Source: Microvirga sp. | Lineage (GTDB): Bacteria > Pseudomonadota > Alphaproteobacteria > Rhizobiales > Beijerinckiaceae | Assembly (NCBI RefSeq): GCF_014699075.1 | Contig: NZ_JACXAB010000032.1 | Span: 1-46,735, forward strand | DNA length: 46,735 nucleotides | Reading direction: 5' to 3' | In this document: positions 11,862 through 20,054 of the stretch, in pieces | Numbering within the stretch: the stretch's first letter is position 1 | Layout: every line of letters starts with the position of its first letter | Program-made: the position numbers and the translations under genes | Notes under the pieces: model-generated | Told to the model about the DNA's origin: nothing | Database searches by the model: none | The model's input: the letters and a program-made list of their open reading frames with translations, nothing else

Positions 11862-12823
11862 GGGTCTGGCGTCAGCTCAGCGATTTCGTGGCGCGGCACG
11901 GCAGCGCCGCCCTTATCTCCGTCCATGACGTGAAAGGCTCCGCACCCCGCGAAGTCGGCGCGCGCATGGTGGTGCGGCCCGATGGCGCCTTCCACGGCAC
12001 CATCGGCGGCGGGCAGCTCGAATTCCGCATGCTCGACATCGCCCGCGAGATGCTCGGGGCTGGCCGCCGTCCGGCGCGGATCGTCGATCAGGCGCTCGGT
12101 CCCGATCTCGGCCAGTGCTGCGGCGGGCGGGTGAAGATCCTGATCGAGACATTCGACAGCCGGGACATGGAAGACCTCGCGCCCCTCGTCGAAGCGGAGG
12201 CGGGCGGCGGATTATTCGAGCTTGAATGCCGCCTAGAGGATGACCGCGTGCGACGCGAGTTCTCCTCCGCCGTCGGCGACGACCGCTGGAGCGGCTGGCG
12301 TGAAACCCATGGGGAGGTACGCACGCCCGTTCTCCTGTTCGGCGCCGGGCATGTGGGCCGAGCGCTCGTGCTGTCGCTGGCGCCCCTGCCGTTTGCCGTG
12401 CGCTGGCTCGACGACCGGGACGATGCTTTTCCGCCCCATCTCCCGCCGAACGCGAAGGCCATCCGCATGTGGGACCCGGAGGCGGAGATCACTGAAGCCA
12501 GTCCTCATTCGCTCATCCTGGTCATGACCCACGACCACCCCCTCGACATGGCGATCACGGCGGCAGCCCTGCGGCGGGATTTTCCCTATGTGGGTCTCAT
12601 CGGCAGCGCCACGAAGCGGGCGCGCTTCGAGAAGCGGTTCCGGGAGATCGGGCTGCCTGAGGAGACGATCCGCTCCCTCGTATGCCCCATCGGGCTGCCC
12701 GGGATCGAGGATAAGGACCCAGCCATCATCGCGGCTTCCGTGACCGCGCAGCTGCTGCAGGTTCGGGAGCACGGGGGTGTCGCCCAAAAATTCTCGCCTC
12801 CCGCAGCCTCCAACGATACATAA
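11858..12823 (+). CDS. xdhC: Xanthine dehydrogenase accessory protein (Moco sulfurase chaperone)
   Basis: XdhC binds the molybdenum cofactor, promotes its sulfuration and delivers it to XdhB; it is not part of the mature enzyme. The N-terminal domain has the family glycine-rich motif GTIGGG near 48 and a conserved Cys pair at 87-88 (GQCCGG). A Rossmann-like C-terminal domain starts at FGAGHVGRAL, about 157. Length is 321 residues, within the family range. The GTG start overlaps the xdhB stop (GTGA), which indicates translational coupling. The next gene, a guanine deaminase, starts 5 bases after its stop. Confidence 0.95.
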   Translation: MRVWRQLSDFVARHGSAALISVHDVKGSAPREVGARMVVRPDGAFHGTIGGGQLEFRMLDIAREMLGAGRRPARIVDQALGPDLGQCCGGRVKILIETFDSRDMEDLAPLVEAEAGGGLFELECRLEDDRVRREFSSAVGDDRWSGWRETHGEVRTPVLLFGAGHVGRALVLSLAPLPFAVRWLDDRDDAFPPHLPPNAKAIRMWDPEAEITEASPHSLILVMTHDHPLDMAITAAALRRDFPYVGLIGSATKRARFEKRFREIGLPEETIRSLVCPIGLPGIEDKDPAIIAASVTAQLLQVREHGGVAQKFSPPAASNDT

Positions 12824-12828
12824 GCATC

Positions 12829-13314
12829 ATGAGCACCAACCGACTCGACGATCAGCGCCATCTGGCGCGCGCCATCGAACTGTCCCGCGAGCACATGGAG
12901 GAGGGGGCCGGCGGCCCCTTCGGCGCCGTGATCGTGCGCGACGGCCGGGTTTTGGCCGAGGGCTGGAACCAGGTCACCTCCGCCAAGGACCCCACGGCCC
13001 ACGCGGAGGTCACGGCGATCCGGCTTGCCTGCCAGGCTGTCGGCGACCATTCCCTGGAGGGCGCCACCCTCTATACCAGCTGCGAGCCGTGCCCCATGTG
13101 CCTCGCCTCCGCCTATTGGGCCAGGGTGGGCCGGATCGTCTATGCCAATACCCGGCAGGATGCGGCCGAGATCGGCTTTGACGACAGCCTGATCTATGAC
13201 GAGATCCCCAAGCCCGTGTCGGAGCGCCTGATCCCCATGGACCACCAGCCGAGCCTGGAGGCCAAGGCGGTGTTCGATGCCTGGGCGGACAAGCCGGACA
13301 AGATCGCCTATTAA
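12829..13314 (+). CDS. guaD: Guanine deaminase (cytidine-deaminase fold, GuaD type)
   Basis: This 161-residue zinc hydrolase belongs to the CDA fold. The zinc and proton-shuttle motif HAE is at 58-60, and PCPMC supplies Cys88 and Cys91. The sequence closely resembles Bacillus subtilis GuaD along its length, including a GFDDS..Y.EI segment and a C-terminal DKIAY that parallels the domain-swapped tail of GuaD. Its place at the end of xdhABC fits: guanine to xanthine, then xanthine to urate. A tRNA adenosine deaminase is a less likely alternative. Confidence 0.88.
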   Translation: MSTNRLDDQRHLARAIELSREHMEEGAGGPFGAVIVRDGRVLAEGWNQVTSAKDPTAHAEVTAIRLACQAVGDHSLEGATLYTSCEPCPMCLASAYWARVGRIVYANTRQDAAEIGFDDSLIYDEIPKPVSERLIPMDHQPSLEAKAVFDAWADKPDKIAY

Positions 13315-13369
13315 TATCTGGCCGCGCTTCCTATTTGAGCTTCACCCGATCACAGACCGAGACGAACCC

Positions 13370-13969
13370 ATGCCCCGCGTCACCACCATCGTCCGCAAGC
13401 CCGCCGTGAAGGCCGACCGTGTCGTCGCCACGATTTCCCTCGATCATGAGGCCCGCAGTCGCCGGCAGGGAACGCTGAGGGCCGAGGGCGGAACCGACAT
13501 CGTGCTCGATCTCGACATGGAAACCACCATCAATGACGGCGATGCCCTGCGCCTCGAAGACGGGCAACTCGTGCAGGTGAAGGCGGCGGCTGAGTCGCTG
13601 CTGGAGGTGAGGGCCGAGAACCCGTTGCGCCTCATGCGCCTTGCCTGGCATCTGGGCAGCAACCACGGCCTCGTCGAGGTGACGGGGGACGCCATCTACA
13701 TCGAGAACAACCCGGCACTGGCGGAACTGGCCCGCGGCCAGGGTTGCACCGTGACCCCGGTGGAGCGCCCGTTCAAGCCGGAGCGCAGCACCCACGTGTG
13801 CGATCACAACCATGGGCATCACCATCATCATGGCCACGCGCACGGCCATGATCACGGGCACTCTCACGGTCACGACCATGATCATGCACACGAGCACAAG
13901 CATGATCACGAGCACGGCCCCGGCTGCGGATGCGGCCACGATCATCACGGCCACAAGCACGATCACTGA
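13370..13969 (+). CDS. UreE-like metallochaperone with extreme His-rich tail
   Basis: Residues 1-135 match the UreE fold: an N-terminal peptide-binding-like domain, then a metal-binding domain with AWHLGSNH and ending PVERPFKPE. The interface region normally carrying a DHVL-type His (His96 in Klebsiella UreE) reads IENNPAL, so that His is absent. The tail from 142 to 199 has about 28 His and three Cys, a Ni/Zn/Cu storage-like segment. I chose the ATG at 13370; an upstream in-frame start at 13277 overlaps guaD and adds residues unlike UreE. No urease structural genes are in the window. It follows the purine genes by 55 bases. It may serve another metalloenzyme; the target is unknown. Confidence 0.8.
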   Translation: MPRVTTIVRKPAVKADRVVATISLDHEARSRRQGTLRAEGGTDIVLDLDMETTINDGDALRLEDGQLVQVKAAAESLLEVRAENPLRLMRLAWHLGSNHGLVEVTGDAIYIENNPALAELARGQGCTVTPVERPFKPERSTHVCDHNHGHHHHHGHAHGHDHGHSHGHDHDHAHEHKHDHEHGPGCGCGHDHHGHKHDH

Positions 13970-13998
13970 TCGAGTCTGAGCCCCAATCTCTCACGACC

Positions 13999-14469
13999 AT
14001 GTCCAAGACCACCCGCGCGACGCTGGCCCTGCAGCAGGCCGGCGTGTCCTTCACGGTACATTCCTACGATTACGATCCGAACGCGGAGCGCATCGGCCTG
14101 CAGGCTGCGGAGGCGCTGAGCGCCGATCCGTCGAGCGTGCTGAAAACCCTGATGGTGCTGGTGGACAACAAACCGGCCTGCGTGATCCTGCCCTCCGACC
14201 AGGAGGTGAACCTGAAGAAGCTGGCTTCGGCGCTCGGCGGCAAGGCAGCCCAGATGATGAAGCCGGCGGACGCGGAGCGCATGACCGGCTACCACGTGGG
14301 CGGCATCAGCCCCTTCGGCCAGAAGAAGCGCGTCGCGACCGTGCTGGAGCAATCGGCCTTCGAGCACCGCCAAGTGTTCATCAACGGTGGCCAACGTGGC
14401 CTACAGGTGAAGCTCGATCCGCGTGCTGCGGCTGAGGTGTTGGGCGCGAAGGTCGCGGGGGTGGTCTGA
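13999..14469 (+). CDS. ybaK: Cys-tRNA(Pro)/Cys-tRNA(Cys) deacylase, YbaK/EbsC family
   Basis: This 156-residue protein hydrolyses misacylated Cys-tRNA(Pro) in trans. It shows the YbaK core: an early HSYDYDP segment, SVLKTLMV, the conserved lysines around KKLASALGGK, and the GYHVGGISPFGQKK loop that lines the active site. An earlier in-frame ATG at 13930 would overlap the UreE-like gene by 40 bases and add a low-complexity arginine/serine peptide, so ATG 13999 is preferred. The ribosome site is weak. The gene probably shares the transcript of the preceding genes. Confidence 0.92.
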   Translation: MSKTTRATLALQQAGVSFTVHSYDYDPNAERIGLQAAEALSADPSSVLKTLMVLVDNKPACVILPSDQEVNLKKLASALGGKAAQMMKPADAERMTGYHVGGISPFGQKKRVATVLEQSAFEHRQVFINGGQRGLQVKLDPRAAAEVLGAKVAGVV

Positions 14470-14481
14470 AGTCTTCCACCG

Positions 14482-14571
14482 CGTCATGGCCGGGCTTGTC
14501 CCGGCCATCCACGTCTTGGGAGCCGCAATGGAGCAAAGACGTGGATCCCCGGAACAAGTCCGGGGATGACG
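14482..14571. repeat. Four-way-junction palindromic repeat (CGTCAT family)
   Basis: The outer stem is CGTCAT (14482-14487) with ATGACG (14566-14571). Arm 1 is a GGCCGGG/CCCGGCC hairpin. The central stem is ATCCACGTCTT (14507-14517) with AAGACGTGGAT (14536-14546), and arm 2 is CCCCGGA/TCCGGGG. The same layout with altered bases occurs at 42345-42426. It fills the gap between ybaK and dusA. Confidence 0.85.
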
Positions 14572-14666
14572 TTGGAAGGATACCGCCACACTCCTATTTG
14601 CCTTGAGCCGGTCATCCCCATATGAGAGGGCCGATCCCAGATTGCTGCCCGACAGTTTTGCTGAAC

Positions 14667-15671
14667 ATGACCCAGAAGTTTTTCACCGTGGCCCCCATGA
14701 TGGACTGGACCGACCGGCATTGCCGGGCGTTTCATCGTATCCTGTCGCGCCGGGCGCGGCTTTATACGGAGATGGTCACCACGGGGGCGGTCATTCACGG
14801 GCCGCGGGAGCGGCTTCTCGGGTTCAGCGACGTGGAGCATCCGGTGGCCGTGCAGCTTGGCGGGTCCGATCCGAAGGATCTGGCGGAGGCCGCTCGGATC
14901 TGCGCCGAGTTCGGCTATGACGAGATCAACCTGAATGTGGGCTGCCCCTCCGACCGGGTGCAGAACGGCCGCTTCGGCGCCTGCCTGATGCAGGAGCCGA
15001 AGCTCGTGGGCGAATGCGTGGCGGCCATGAAGGCAGCCGTGCGCCTGCCGGTGACGGTGAAGTGCCGGATCGGCGTCGACGATCAGGACACGGAAGAAGC
15101 CCTGAACCGCCTCACCGACTGCGTGGTGGCGGCCGGCTGCGACGAGCTGACGGTCCATGCCCGCAAGGCCTGGCTGCAGGGGCTTTCCCCGAAGGAAAAC
15201 CGGGACATCCCACCTCTCGACTACCCCAGGGTCTATCGCCTGAAGCAGGCGCGTCCCGATCTGCCGATCGCCATCAATGGCGGCATCAAGACTTTTGCCG
15301 AGGTGCATGAGCACCTGAAGCATGTGGACGGCGTGATGCTCGGCCGCGTGGCCTATCACGAGCCCGAAATCCTGCTCGCTGTGGACCCCGAGCTTTACGG
15401 CGGGGCGGCCCCGGTGGCCGATGGCTTCGAAGCAGTCGAAGCCTATGAGCCCTATGTGGCCGAGCAACTCGCGAAGGGCGAGCGCCTGCACACCATCACC
15501 CGGCACATGCTCGGCCTCTTCACCGGCCGCCCCGGCGCGCGCGCCTATCGCCGTCACTTGGCGACGGAGGCGGTGAAGCCGGGCGCGAACCTGCAGACGC
15601 TACGGGATGCGGTGGCGCATGTGTCGCGGGAGACGGCGGCCCTGGAGGCTCGGCTCAGCGCGGCGGAGTAG
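14667..15671 (+). CDS. dusA: tRNA-dihydrouridine(20/20a) synthase A
   Basis: This flavoenzyme reduces uridine to dihydrouridine in the D-loop of tRNA. The TIM barrel starts at the FMN-binding PMMDWTDRHCR. The catalytic Cys93 lies in LNVGCPS, and DusA-specific features include GRFGACLM, CRIGVDD, the HARKAWLQGLSPKENR loop and INGGI. At 334 residues it matches DusA rather than DusB or DusC. The ATG at 14667 starts one residue group before the conserved barrel strand; a start at 14622 would add 15 unlikely residues next to the repeat. Confidence 0.96.
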   Translation: MTQKFFTVAPMMDWTDRHCRAFHRILSRRARLYTEMVTTGAVIHGPRERLLGFSDVEHPVAVQLGGSDPKDLAEAARICAEFGYDEINLNVGCPSDRVQNGRFGACLMQEPKLVGECVAAMKAAVRLPVTVKCRIGVDDQDTEEALNRLTDCVVAAGCDELTVHARKAWLQGLSPKENRDIPPLDYPRVYRLKQARPDLPIAINGGIKTFAEVHEHLKHVDGVMLGRVAYHEPEILLAVDPELYGGAAPVADGFEAVEAYEPYVAEQLAKGERLHTITRHMLGLFTGRPGARAYRRHLATEAVKPGANLQTLRDAVAHVSRETAALEARLSAAE

Positions 15672-15735
15672 AAAGGCGTCATCCCGGACGGCGTTAGCCG
15701 ATCCGGGATCGCGTGAGGAGTGTGGCTCCGCTTTA

Positions 15736-15841
15736 CCTCTCACGGTGGGAGAGGTCGGACCGCAGGACCGGGTGAGGGGGCGCCGCCTTCTCCGGATAGG
15801 CCTGTAACCCCTCACCCCAACCCTCTCCCTCAGGGAGAGGG
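15736..15841. repeat. Palindromic repeat cluster downstream of dusA
   Basis: The segment holds CCTCTCACGGTGGGAGAGG (hairpin), GGTGAGGGG at about 15771 matched by CCCCTCACC at about 15810, and a final hairpin CCCTCTCC/GGGAGAGGG. It lies between the convergent dusA and the minus-strand protease and may end transcription from both sides. Confidence 0.75.
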
Positions 15842-15902
15842 AGACCAGCGCCTCATTCTGCGCACGATCCCGGATCGGCTCTGCCGTCCGGGACGACGAG
15901 TT

Positions 15903-16610
15903 TTAGCCGGCGCTTTCCTTGGCCCGCAAAATCAGCCTGTTTCCCCGCACCTCGTACGACCCAAGCCGCTCGAGGAAGCTCATGCCCAGCAGATTGGCGT
16001 GGAGCACGCCCGTACGGGCGATGAGCGCGCGGACATTGCGCTCCGTAATCGACCCGACGGTCAGGCTCTCGATGACCACAGGCGCGGCCAGGGCTGCGCC
16101 GTTGGCGGTCGAGACGGGCACGGAGTAGTTCAGCGTCTCCGGCTTGAAGCCCAGGGCTGCGGCGTTCTCGGCCCGCAGGACCACGGTGCTGGCGCCCGTG
16201 TCGAAGATGAAGCGGGTCTCGCGGCCGTTCACCTCGCCCTGCACCAGGAAGCTTCCATCCATCCGCCGCGCGGCCACCACTTCGCCTTCAGCTGTGGTGA
16301 CGGTGCGCCCGACAGCGATGTCGCCGATAGCCCGGTCGAGCACGGTCTGCAATTCCTCACGGGACGCGTAAGTCACGAGCAGGGCGATGAGGATGCCGCC
16401 GCTCACGGCAATGGACTGCACCCCATAGGTCCAGTGCCGCGCAAAGCCTTCCACGATGGAGGCCGCCATGAGGAGAGAGAGGCCGGCAAGGCTCAGAAGG
16501 CCCGCTGCCTCCATGGCCGAGAACTCGCCGATGGGATCCTCGGCGAAGAGCCCCACCACAAGGGCGCCGATCAGGAGAAGAAGTCCCGCTCCGCGAATGC
16601 CGGGCATCAC
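15903..16610 (-). CDS. Membrane-anchored retropepsin-like aspartic protease (TIGR02281 type)
   Basis: Three predicted membrane segments (about 7-22, 36-52, 64-80) precede a single aspartic-protease domain with FDTGAS (Asp137) and a later LLGMSFL motif that usually follows the active-site fold. One domain implies an active homodimer, as in retroviral proteases. The product belongs to the TIGR02281/clan AA proteins found in alphaproteobacteria; its substrates are not known to me. The start is GTG at 16610 or ATG at 16607, both overlapping the DUF1289 stop (GTGATG), so the pair is translationally coupled. Confidence 0.9.
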   Translation of the reverse strand: MMPGIRGAGLLLLIGALVVGLFAEDPIGEFSAMEAAGLLSLAGLSLLMAASIVEGFARHWTYGVQSIAVSGGILIALLVTYASREELQTVLDRAIGDIAVGRTVTTAEGEVVAARRMDGSFLVQGEVNGRETRFIFDTGASTVVLRAENAAALGFKPETLNYSVPVSTANGAALAAPVVIESLTVGSITERNVRALIARTGVLHANLLGMSFLERLGSYEVRGNRLILRAKESAG

Positions 16611-16822
16611 TCCGCCTTGTCCGATTCCGGCGCGAAGGATGATTCAAGGGCGAAGGCCTGCCGCATGCGCTCCGGCAGCCCCGCCATGATCTGCTGACGC
16701 TCCTCTTCCGGCATGCGGTACCAGCGGGTGATCTCCTCGCGCGTGCGGCCGCAGCCTTCGCAGAGGCCCGTCTCTGAATCGAGGGTGCAGACGCGGATGC
16801 AGGGGCTGGAAACACGGGTCAT
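16607..16822 (-). CDS. DUF1289 small Cys-rich protein
   Basis: This 71-residue protein has the DUF1289 pattern Cys8-x3-Cys12 and Cys21-x2-Cys24, followed by an ITRW and MPEEERQ helix. The cysteines suggest metal or Fe-S binding, but no function is established. I start at ATG 16822 because the 34 residues upstream in the open frame fall inside a repeat element (16824-16925). Its stop overlaps the start of the aspartic protease. Confidence 0.88.
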   Translation of the reverse strand: MTRVSSPCIRVCTLDSETGLCEGCGRTREEITRWYRMPEEERQQIMAGLPERMRQAFALESSFAPESDKAE

Positions 16823-16823
16823 C

Positions 16824-16925
16824 TGAGAGCGCTTTTCGGCGAAGTGGGTCCGGTCCGCCGCCAGAAAGCGCGGCCATGCAAAAACGAGAAGCGATTCCAC
16901 GTCAGTGGAAGCACTTCTCTTCATG
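16824..16925. repeat. Intergenic repeat element between cobS and the DUF1289 gene
   Basis: The sequence begins GAGAGCGCTTTTCGGCGAAG, a form common between genes in Rhizobiales, and ends with an inverted repeat GAGAAGCGATTCCAC (16891-) against GTGGAAGCACTTCTC with three central mismatches. It separates two same-strand genes and could act as a weak terminator for cobS. Confidence 0.55.
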
Positions 16926-16928
16926 TTG

Positions 16929-17765
16929 TTACGAGGGAAGAACGGTCAAGAGGCCGATCAGCGCGGCGATCTCCGCCACCTGCTGCGCGGCGCCAGCGAT
17001 GTCGCCCGTCTGACCACCGAGATGGCGCTCCGCGAAGCGGGTGAGGGCGAGGCCAGCGAGGCCGGAGAGCATCAGCATCAGGAGAATGCCGGCAGCCGGC
17101 AGGCCACCGAGCGCGCCCAGCACAACAGTCAGCGCAGCGCCAATCCCGGCCACCCGCCAGAAGGTGCTCCGCGCCGGCTGGCCGACCGACTGGGACATCC
17201 CATCCCGACGAGCCGGGGCCAGGAACACGAGAGGCATCAGGCCCGCCGTGCGGGACAGGGAGGCCGTGATGAGGATCGCCGCCACGACGGCTCCGCCGTC
17301 GACGCGCGAGGCCAGGGCCGCCAGGGCGCCGATCCGGAGCGAGAGCGAGAGGAACAGGGCCGAGGCGCCGAAGGCGCCGATCCGGCTGTCGCGCATGATC
17401 TCCAGACGCTTTTCGCGGGTGGTGCCCCCGATGCTGTCGGCGGTGTCGGCAAGGCCGTCCTCGTGCAGGGCGCCGGTGGTCAGCACCATGGCGGCGACCG
17501 ACAGGGTCGCGGCAAGCCAGGGGCCGAGATCGATGAGCAGGGCAAGCCCCAGCACGGCGGCCGGCAGGAGGCCGAGCACGAGGCCCGCCACGGGAATCAT
17601 GCGCAGTAGGCGCGGAAAGCTCGGCGGCGCATGGGCGTCCTGCTCCCAGGGCAGAGCTGGCACCGGAAGGCGGGAATAGAAGCGAACGCAATGGGCTAGG
17701 TCGATGGCAGCCGTCTGCCACGCGCTCATGGGTGCCGCCTCACCCGGTCCAATTTGCTCCGACAT
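16929..17765 (-). CDS. cobS: Adenosylcobinamide-GDP ribazoletransferase
   Basis: CobS (CobV in Pseudomonas nomenclature) is an integral membrane enzyme that joins adenosylcobinamide-GDP to alpha-ribazole or its phosphate, the last step of cobalamin assembly. The acidic motif HEDGLADTAD at 101-110 is the family hallmark, followed by DSRIGAFG. Several hydrophobic segments span the 278 residues. It is transcribed divergently from cobT across a 78-base gap. That gap is too short for a cobalamin riboswitch plus promoters, and I see no B12-box. Confidence 0.96.
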   Translation of the reverse strand: MSEQIGPGEAAPMSAWQTAAIDLAHCVRFYSRLPVPALPWEQDAHAPPSFPRLLRMIPVAGLVLGLLPAAVLGLALLIDLGPWLAATLSVAAMVLTTGALHEDGLADTADSIGGTTREKRLEIMRDSRIGAFGASALFLSLSLRIGALAALASRVDGGAVVAAILITASLSRTAGLMPLVFLAPARRDGMSQSVGQPARSTFWRVAGIGAALTVVLGALGGLPAAGILLMLMLSGLAGLALTRFAERHLGGQTGDIAGAAQQVAEIAALIGLLTVLPS

Positions 17766-17843
17766 GCTTCACCCCGCGTGTATGGGCCGTTATAGGTCAC
17801 GCCTCTTCGCGTTCTGCAATGCCCTTGCGGGCTGGAGCCCTCC

Positions 17844-18869
17844 ATGTCTGATGCCGTGTCCTCACCTTTCGACGATATCCGCCGCCTGATCACGACCATG
17901 CCGGGTCCGGACGAGGCCGCCGTCGAGGCCGTGCGGATGCGCGACGGGCAGCTCACCAAGCCCGCCGGCAGCCTCGGCCGCCTGGAATGGATCGCCGAGT
18001 GGCTCGCCGCCTGGCAGGCCAAGCCCACGCCGAGCGTCGACCGTCCCCTCGTCTGCGTGTTCGCGGCAAGCCACGGGGTAACCGCCAAGGGGGTGTCGGC
18101 ATTCCCCTCCGACGTGAACCGCCAGATGCTGGAGAACTTCGCGGCAGGCGGCGCGGCCATCAACCAGATCTGCGCCGCCTATGGCTTGGGCTTCAAGGTG
18201 TTCGATCTCGCCATCGACATGCCCACCGGCGACATCACCGAGGCCGATGCCATGGACGAGAAATCCTGCGTCGCCACCATGGCGTTCGGCATGGAGGCGA
18301 TTGCCGGCGGCACGGACCTTCTCGCCATCGGCGAGATGGGCATCGGCAACACCACCGTCGCGGCAACGATCTACACGGCGCTGTACGGCGGGCCGGCCGA
18401 GCACTGGGTCGGGCGCGGCACGGGCGTGGATGACGAGGGCCTGAAGCGCAAGGTCGCGGCCGTCGAGGCGGCGATTGCCTATCATGGCGACAACCTGAAG
18501 GATCCGCTTGAGGTGCTGCGCCGCGTCGGCGGACGCGAAATCGCCGCGATGGCGGGGGCCATTCTCGCCGCGCGGCTGCAGCGGATCCCGGTGGTGCTCG
18601 ACGGCTACGTGGCCACCGCTGCCGCGGCCATCCTCCACGCCATCCATCCCTCGACCATCGATCACTGCATCGCCGGCCACCTCAGCGCCGAAGGCGCGCA
18701 TCAGGACGTGCTCGCCCGCCTCGGCAAGATCCCGCTTCTGGCGCTGGGCATGCGCCTCGGCGAAGGATCCGGTGCGGCTTTGGCGGCCGGCCTCGTGAAG
18801 GCCGCCGCTGCGGTCCATCGCGACATGGCCACCTTCGGGCAGGCGGGAGTCTCCGAGCGCCTGTCGTGA
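17844..18869 (+). CDS. cobT: Nicotinate-nucleotide--dimethylbenzimidazole phosphoribosyltransferase
   Basis: CobT transfers phosphoribose from nicotinate mononucleotide to dimethylbenzimidazole, producing the alpha-ribazole phosphate that CobS uses. Family features include the KPAGSLGRLE segment near the N-terminus, GEMGIGNTT near 165, and a C-terminal GHLSAEGAHQ block that carries the catalytic Glu. Length is 341 residues, as expected. A GGAG site precedes the ATG. The stop codon overlaps the GTG of the next gene, a nuclease with no evident link to B12. Confidence 0.96.
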   Translation: MSDAVSSPFDDIRRLITTMPGPDEAAVEAVRMRDGQLTKPAGSLGRLEWIAEWLAAWQAKPTPSVDRPLVCVFAASHGVTAKGVSAFPSDVNRQMLENFAAGGAAINQICAAYGLGFKVFDLAIDMPTGDITEADAMDEKSCVATMAFGMEAIAGGTDLLAIGEMGIGNTTVAATIYTALYGGPAEHWVGRGTGVDDEGLKRKVAAVEAAIAYHGDNLKDPLEVLRRVGGREIAAMAGAILAARLQRIPVVLDGYVATAAAAILHAIHPSTIDHCIAGHLSAEGAHQDVLARLGKIPLLALGMRLGEGSGAALAAGLVKAAAAVHRDMATFGQAGVSERLS

Positions 18870-19378
18870 AGTTTCCACGCCGCCGCTCCGGGCGGAGCGG
18901 CATCACCTCGCTTGTCGTGGCGCTGGCCCTCGCCGGCGGGGCTGCGGTCGTGCTGGAACCGAGCGGGCGCTCGTTGGAGGGCCGGGCTCAGGTGACTGAC
19001 GGCGACACGATCCGCATCGGCGAGGCGCGCATTCGCCTGAAGGGAATCGACGCGCCCGAGATGGAGCAGCGCTGCTCCAAGGCCGGCCGCTCCTATGCCT
19101 GCGGCGAGACGGCCAGAAGGGCTCTGATCGATCTTGTGTCCGGTGAGAATGTCCGCTGCCGCGCCGCCGGCCGCGACCGCTATCAGCGCATCCTTGCCCG
19201 CTGCACCGTCGACGGCGATGACATCGGCACGCAGATGGTGGCGAGCGGCTGGGCGGTCTCCTATGGGCGCGACTACGACGCCGAGGAAGCCCGCGCTCAG
19301 GATCGCGGCGTGGGGCTCTGGGAGGGCGAGTTCGAGCGGCCGCAGGACTGGCGCAGAGACAAGGCCTCGCGCGGCTGA
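18866..19378 (+). CDS. Thermonuclease (SNase-like) family protein with N-terminal membrane anchor
   Basis: After a basic start, a hydrophobic segment (about 14-34) acts as a signal or anchor, so the nuclease domain faces the periplasm. The domain shows the SNase pattern: TDGDTIRIG with Asp, RLKGIDAPE with Arg, Asp and Glu, and later RDRYQRILARC containing the second catalytic Arg. The DNA/RNA phosphodiesterase fold is about 110 residues; the whole protein is 170. The GTG start overlaps the cobT stop (GTGA). Its physiological role is unknown. Confidence 0.9.
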   Translation: MKFPRRRSGRSGITSLVVALALAGGAAVVLEPSGRSLEGRAQVTDGDTIRIGEARIRLKGIDAPEMEQRCSKAGRSYACGETARRALIDLVSGENVRCRAAGRDRYQRILARCTVDGDDIGTQMVASGWAVSYGRDYDAEEARAQDRGVGLWEGEFERPQDWRRDKASRG

Positions 19379-19380
19379 TC

Positions 19381-19962
19381 TCAGCCGAGGGCTGCCGCTC
19401 CGAGCGAGGCTGAGAAGGTGAGAAGGACCAGGGCCGCGCCCCTCTGGACCGTCTGCGGCCGGATGAAGAACCCCGGCTGCGACAGGGCCGATCCGAAGCC
19501 GATCCAGGCGAGCGCGATGGGCACGATCACGGCCGCGAAGACGCCGATGGCCTGGAGGAAAGCAGCCGACGTCGCGAAGGCCGTCTCGGGAAAGATCACG
19601 GCCGCGAACAGAAGCGCCTTCGGGTTGAGCAGCGTCGCCGTGAAGACCCGGCGCGTGCCGAAGCCCGATCCGCTCATCGCCCCTCCCGCCTTCGACCAAA
19701 GGCCCCAGGCGACGGCGATCAGATAAGCCGCGCAGGCGAGCCGAAGGGCCGGCTTCAGCCAGGGCAGGGCGGCGGAGGCCGGCTCCAGGAACAGGCCCCA
19801 ACCAGCGATGGCGAGCGCATAGCCGCACAGTTCTGCCGGAACCAGCGGCAACGAGCGCCGGAAACCCGCCTGCGCGCCCGAACTGGCCAGAAGCGTGTTG
19901 GTCGGGCCCGGCGTCGCCAGGATGGCGGCCACGGCCGGCACGAAGGTGAGAAGGTCGATCAT
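19381..19962 (-). CDS. LysE/RhtB-family amino-acid exporter
   Basis: This 193-residue inner-membrane protein has five to six hydrophobic segments. The early motif TPGPTNTLL corresponds to the TPGP signature of LysE/RhtB efflux proteins, and LNPKALLF is the second conserved segment. The family exports amino acids or small amines; the substrate cannot be read from the sequence. It converges with the nuclease gene, with only 2 bases between stop codons, and no hairpin terminator is visible there. Confidence 0.88.
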   Translation of the reverse strand: MIDLLTFVPAVAAILATPGPTNTLLASSGAQAGFRRSLPLVPAELCGYALAIAGWGLFLEPASAALPWLKPALRLACAAYLIAVAWGLWSKAGGAMSGSGFGTRRVFTATLLNPKALLFAAVIFPETAFATSAAFLQAIGVFAAVIVPIALAWIGFGSALSQPGFFIRPQTVQRGAALVLLTFSASLGAAALG

Positions 19963-20054
19963 GCAATGCTTTTAGGCGGCGCCAATCAGGCCTGCCTTGA
20001 TCCGCCTCAAAAGGTCGCTTCGATATAGAGCCTCAGAATTCCCATCTGTGAGAG

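Noticed and set aside
17766..17843. Possible cobalamin riboswitch between cobS and cobT
   Set aside because: The 78-base gap is too short and contains no B12-box-like sequence.
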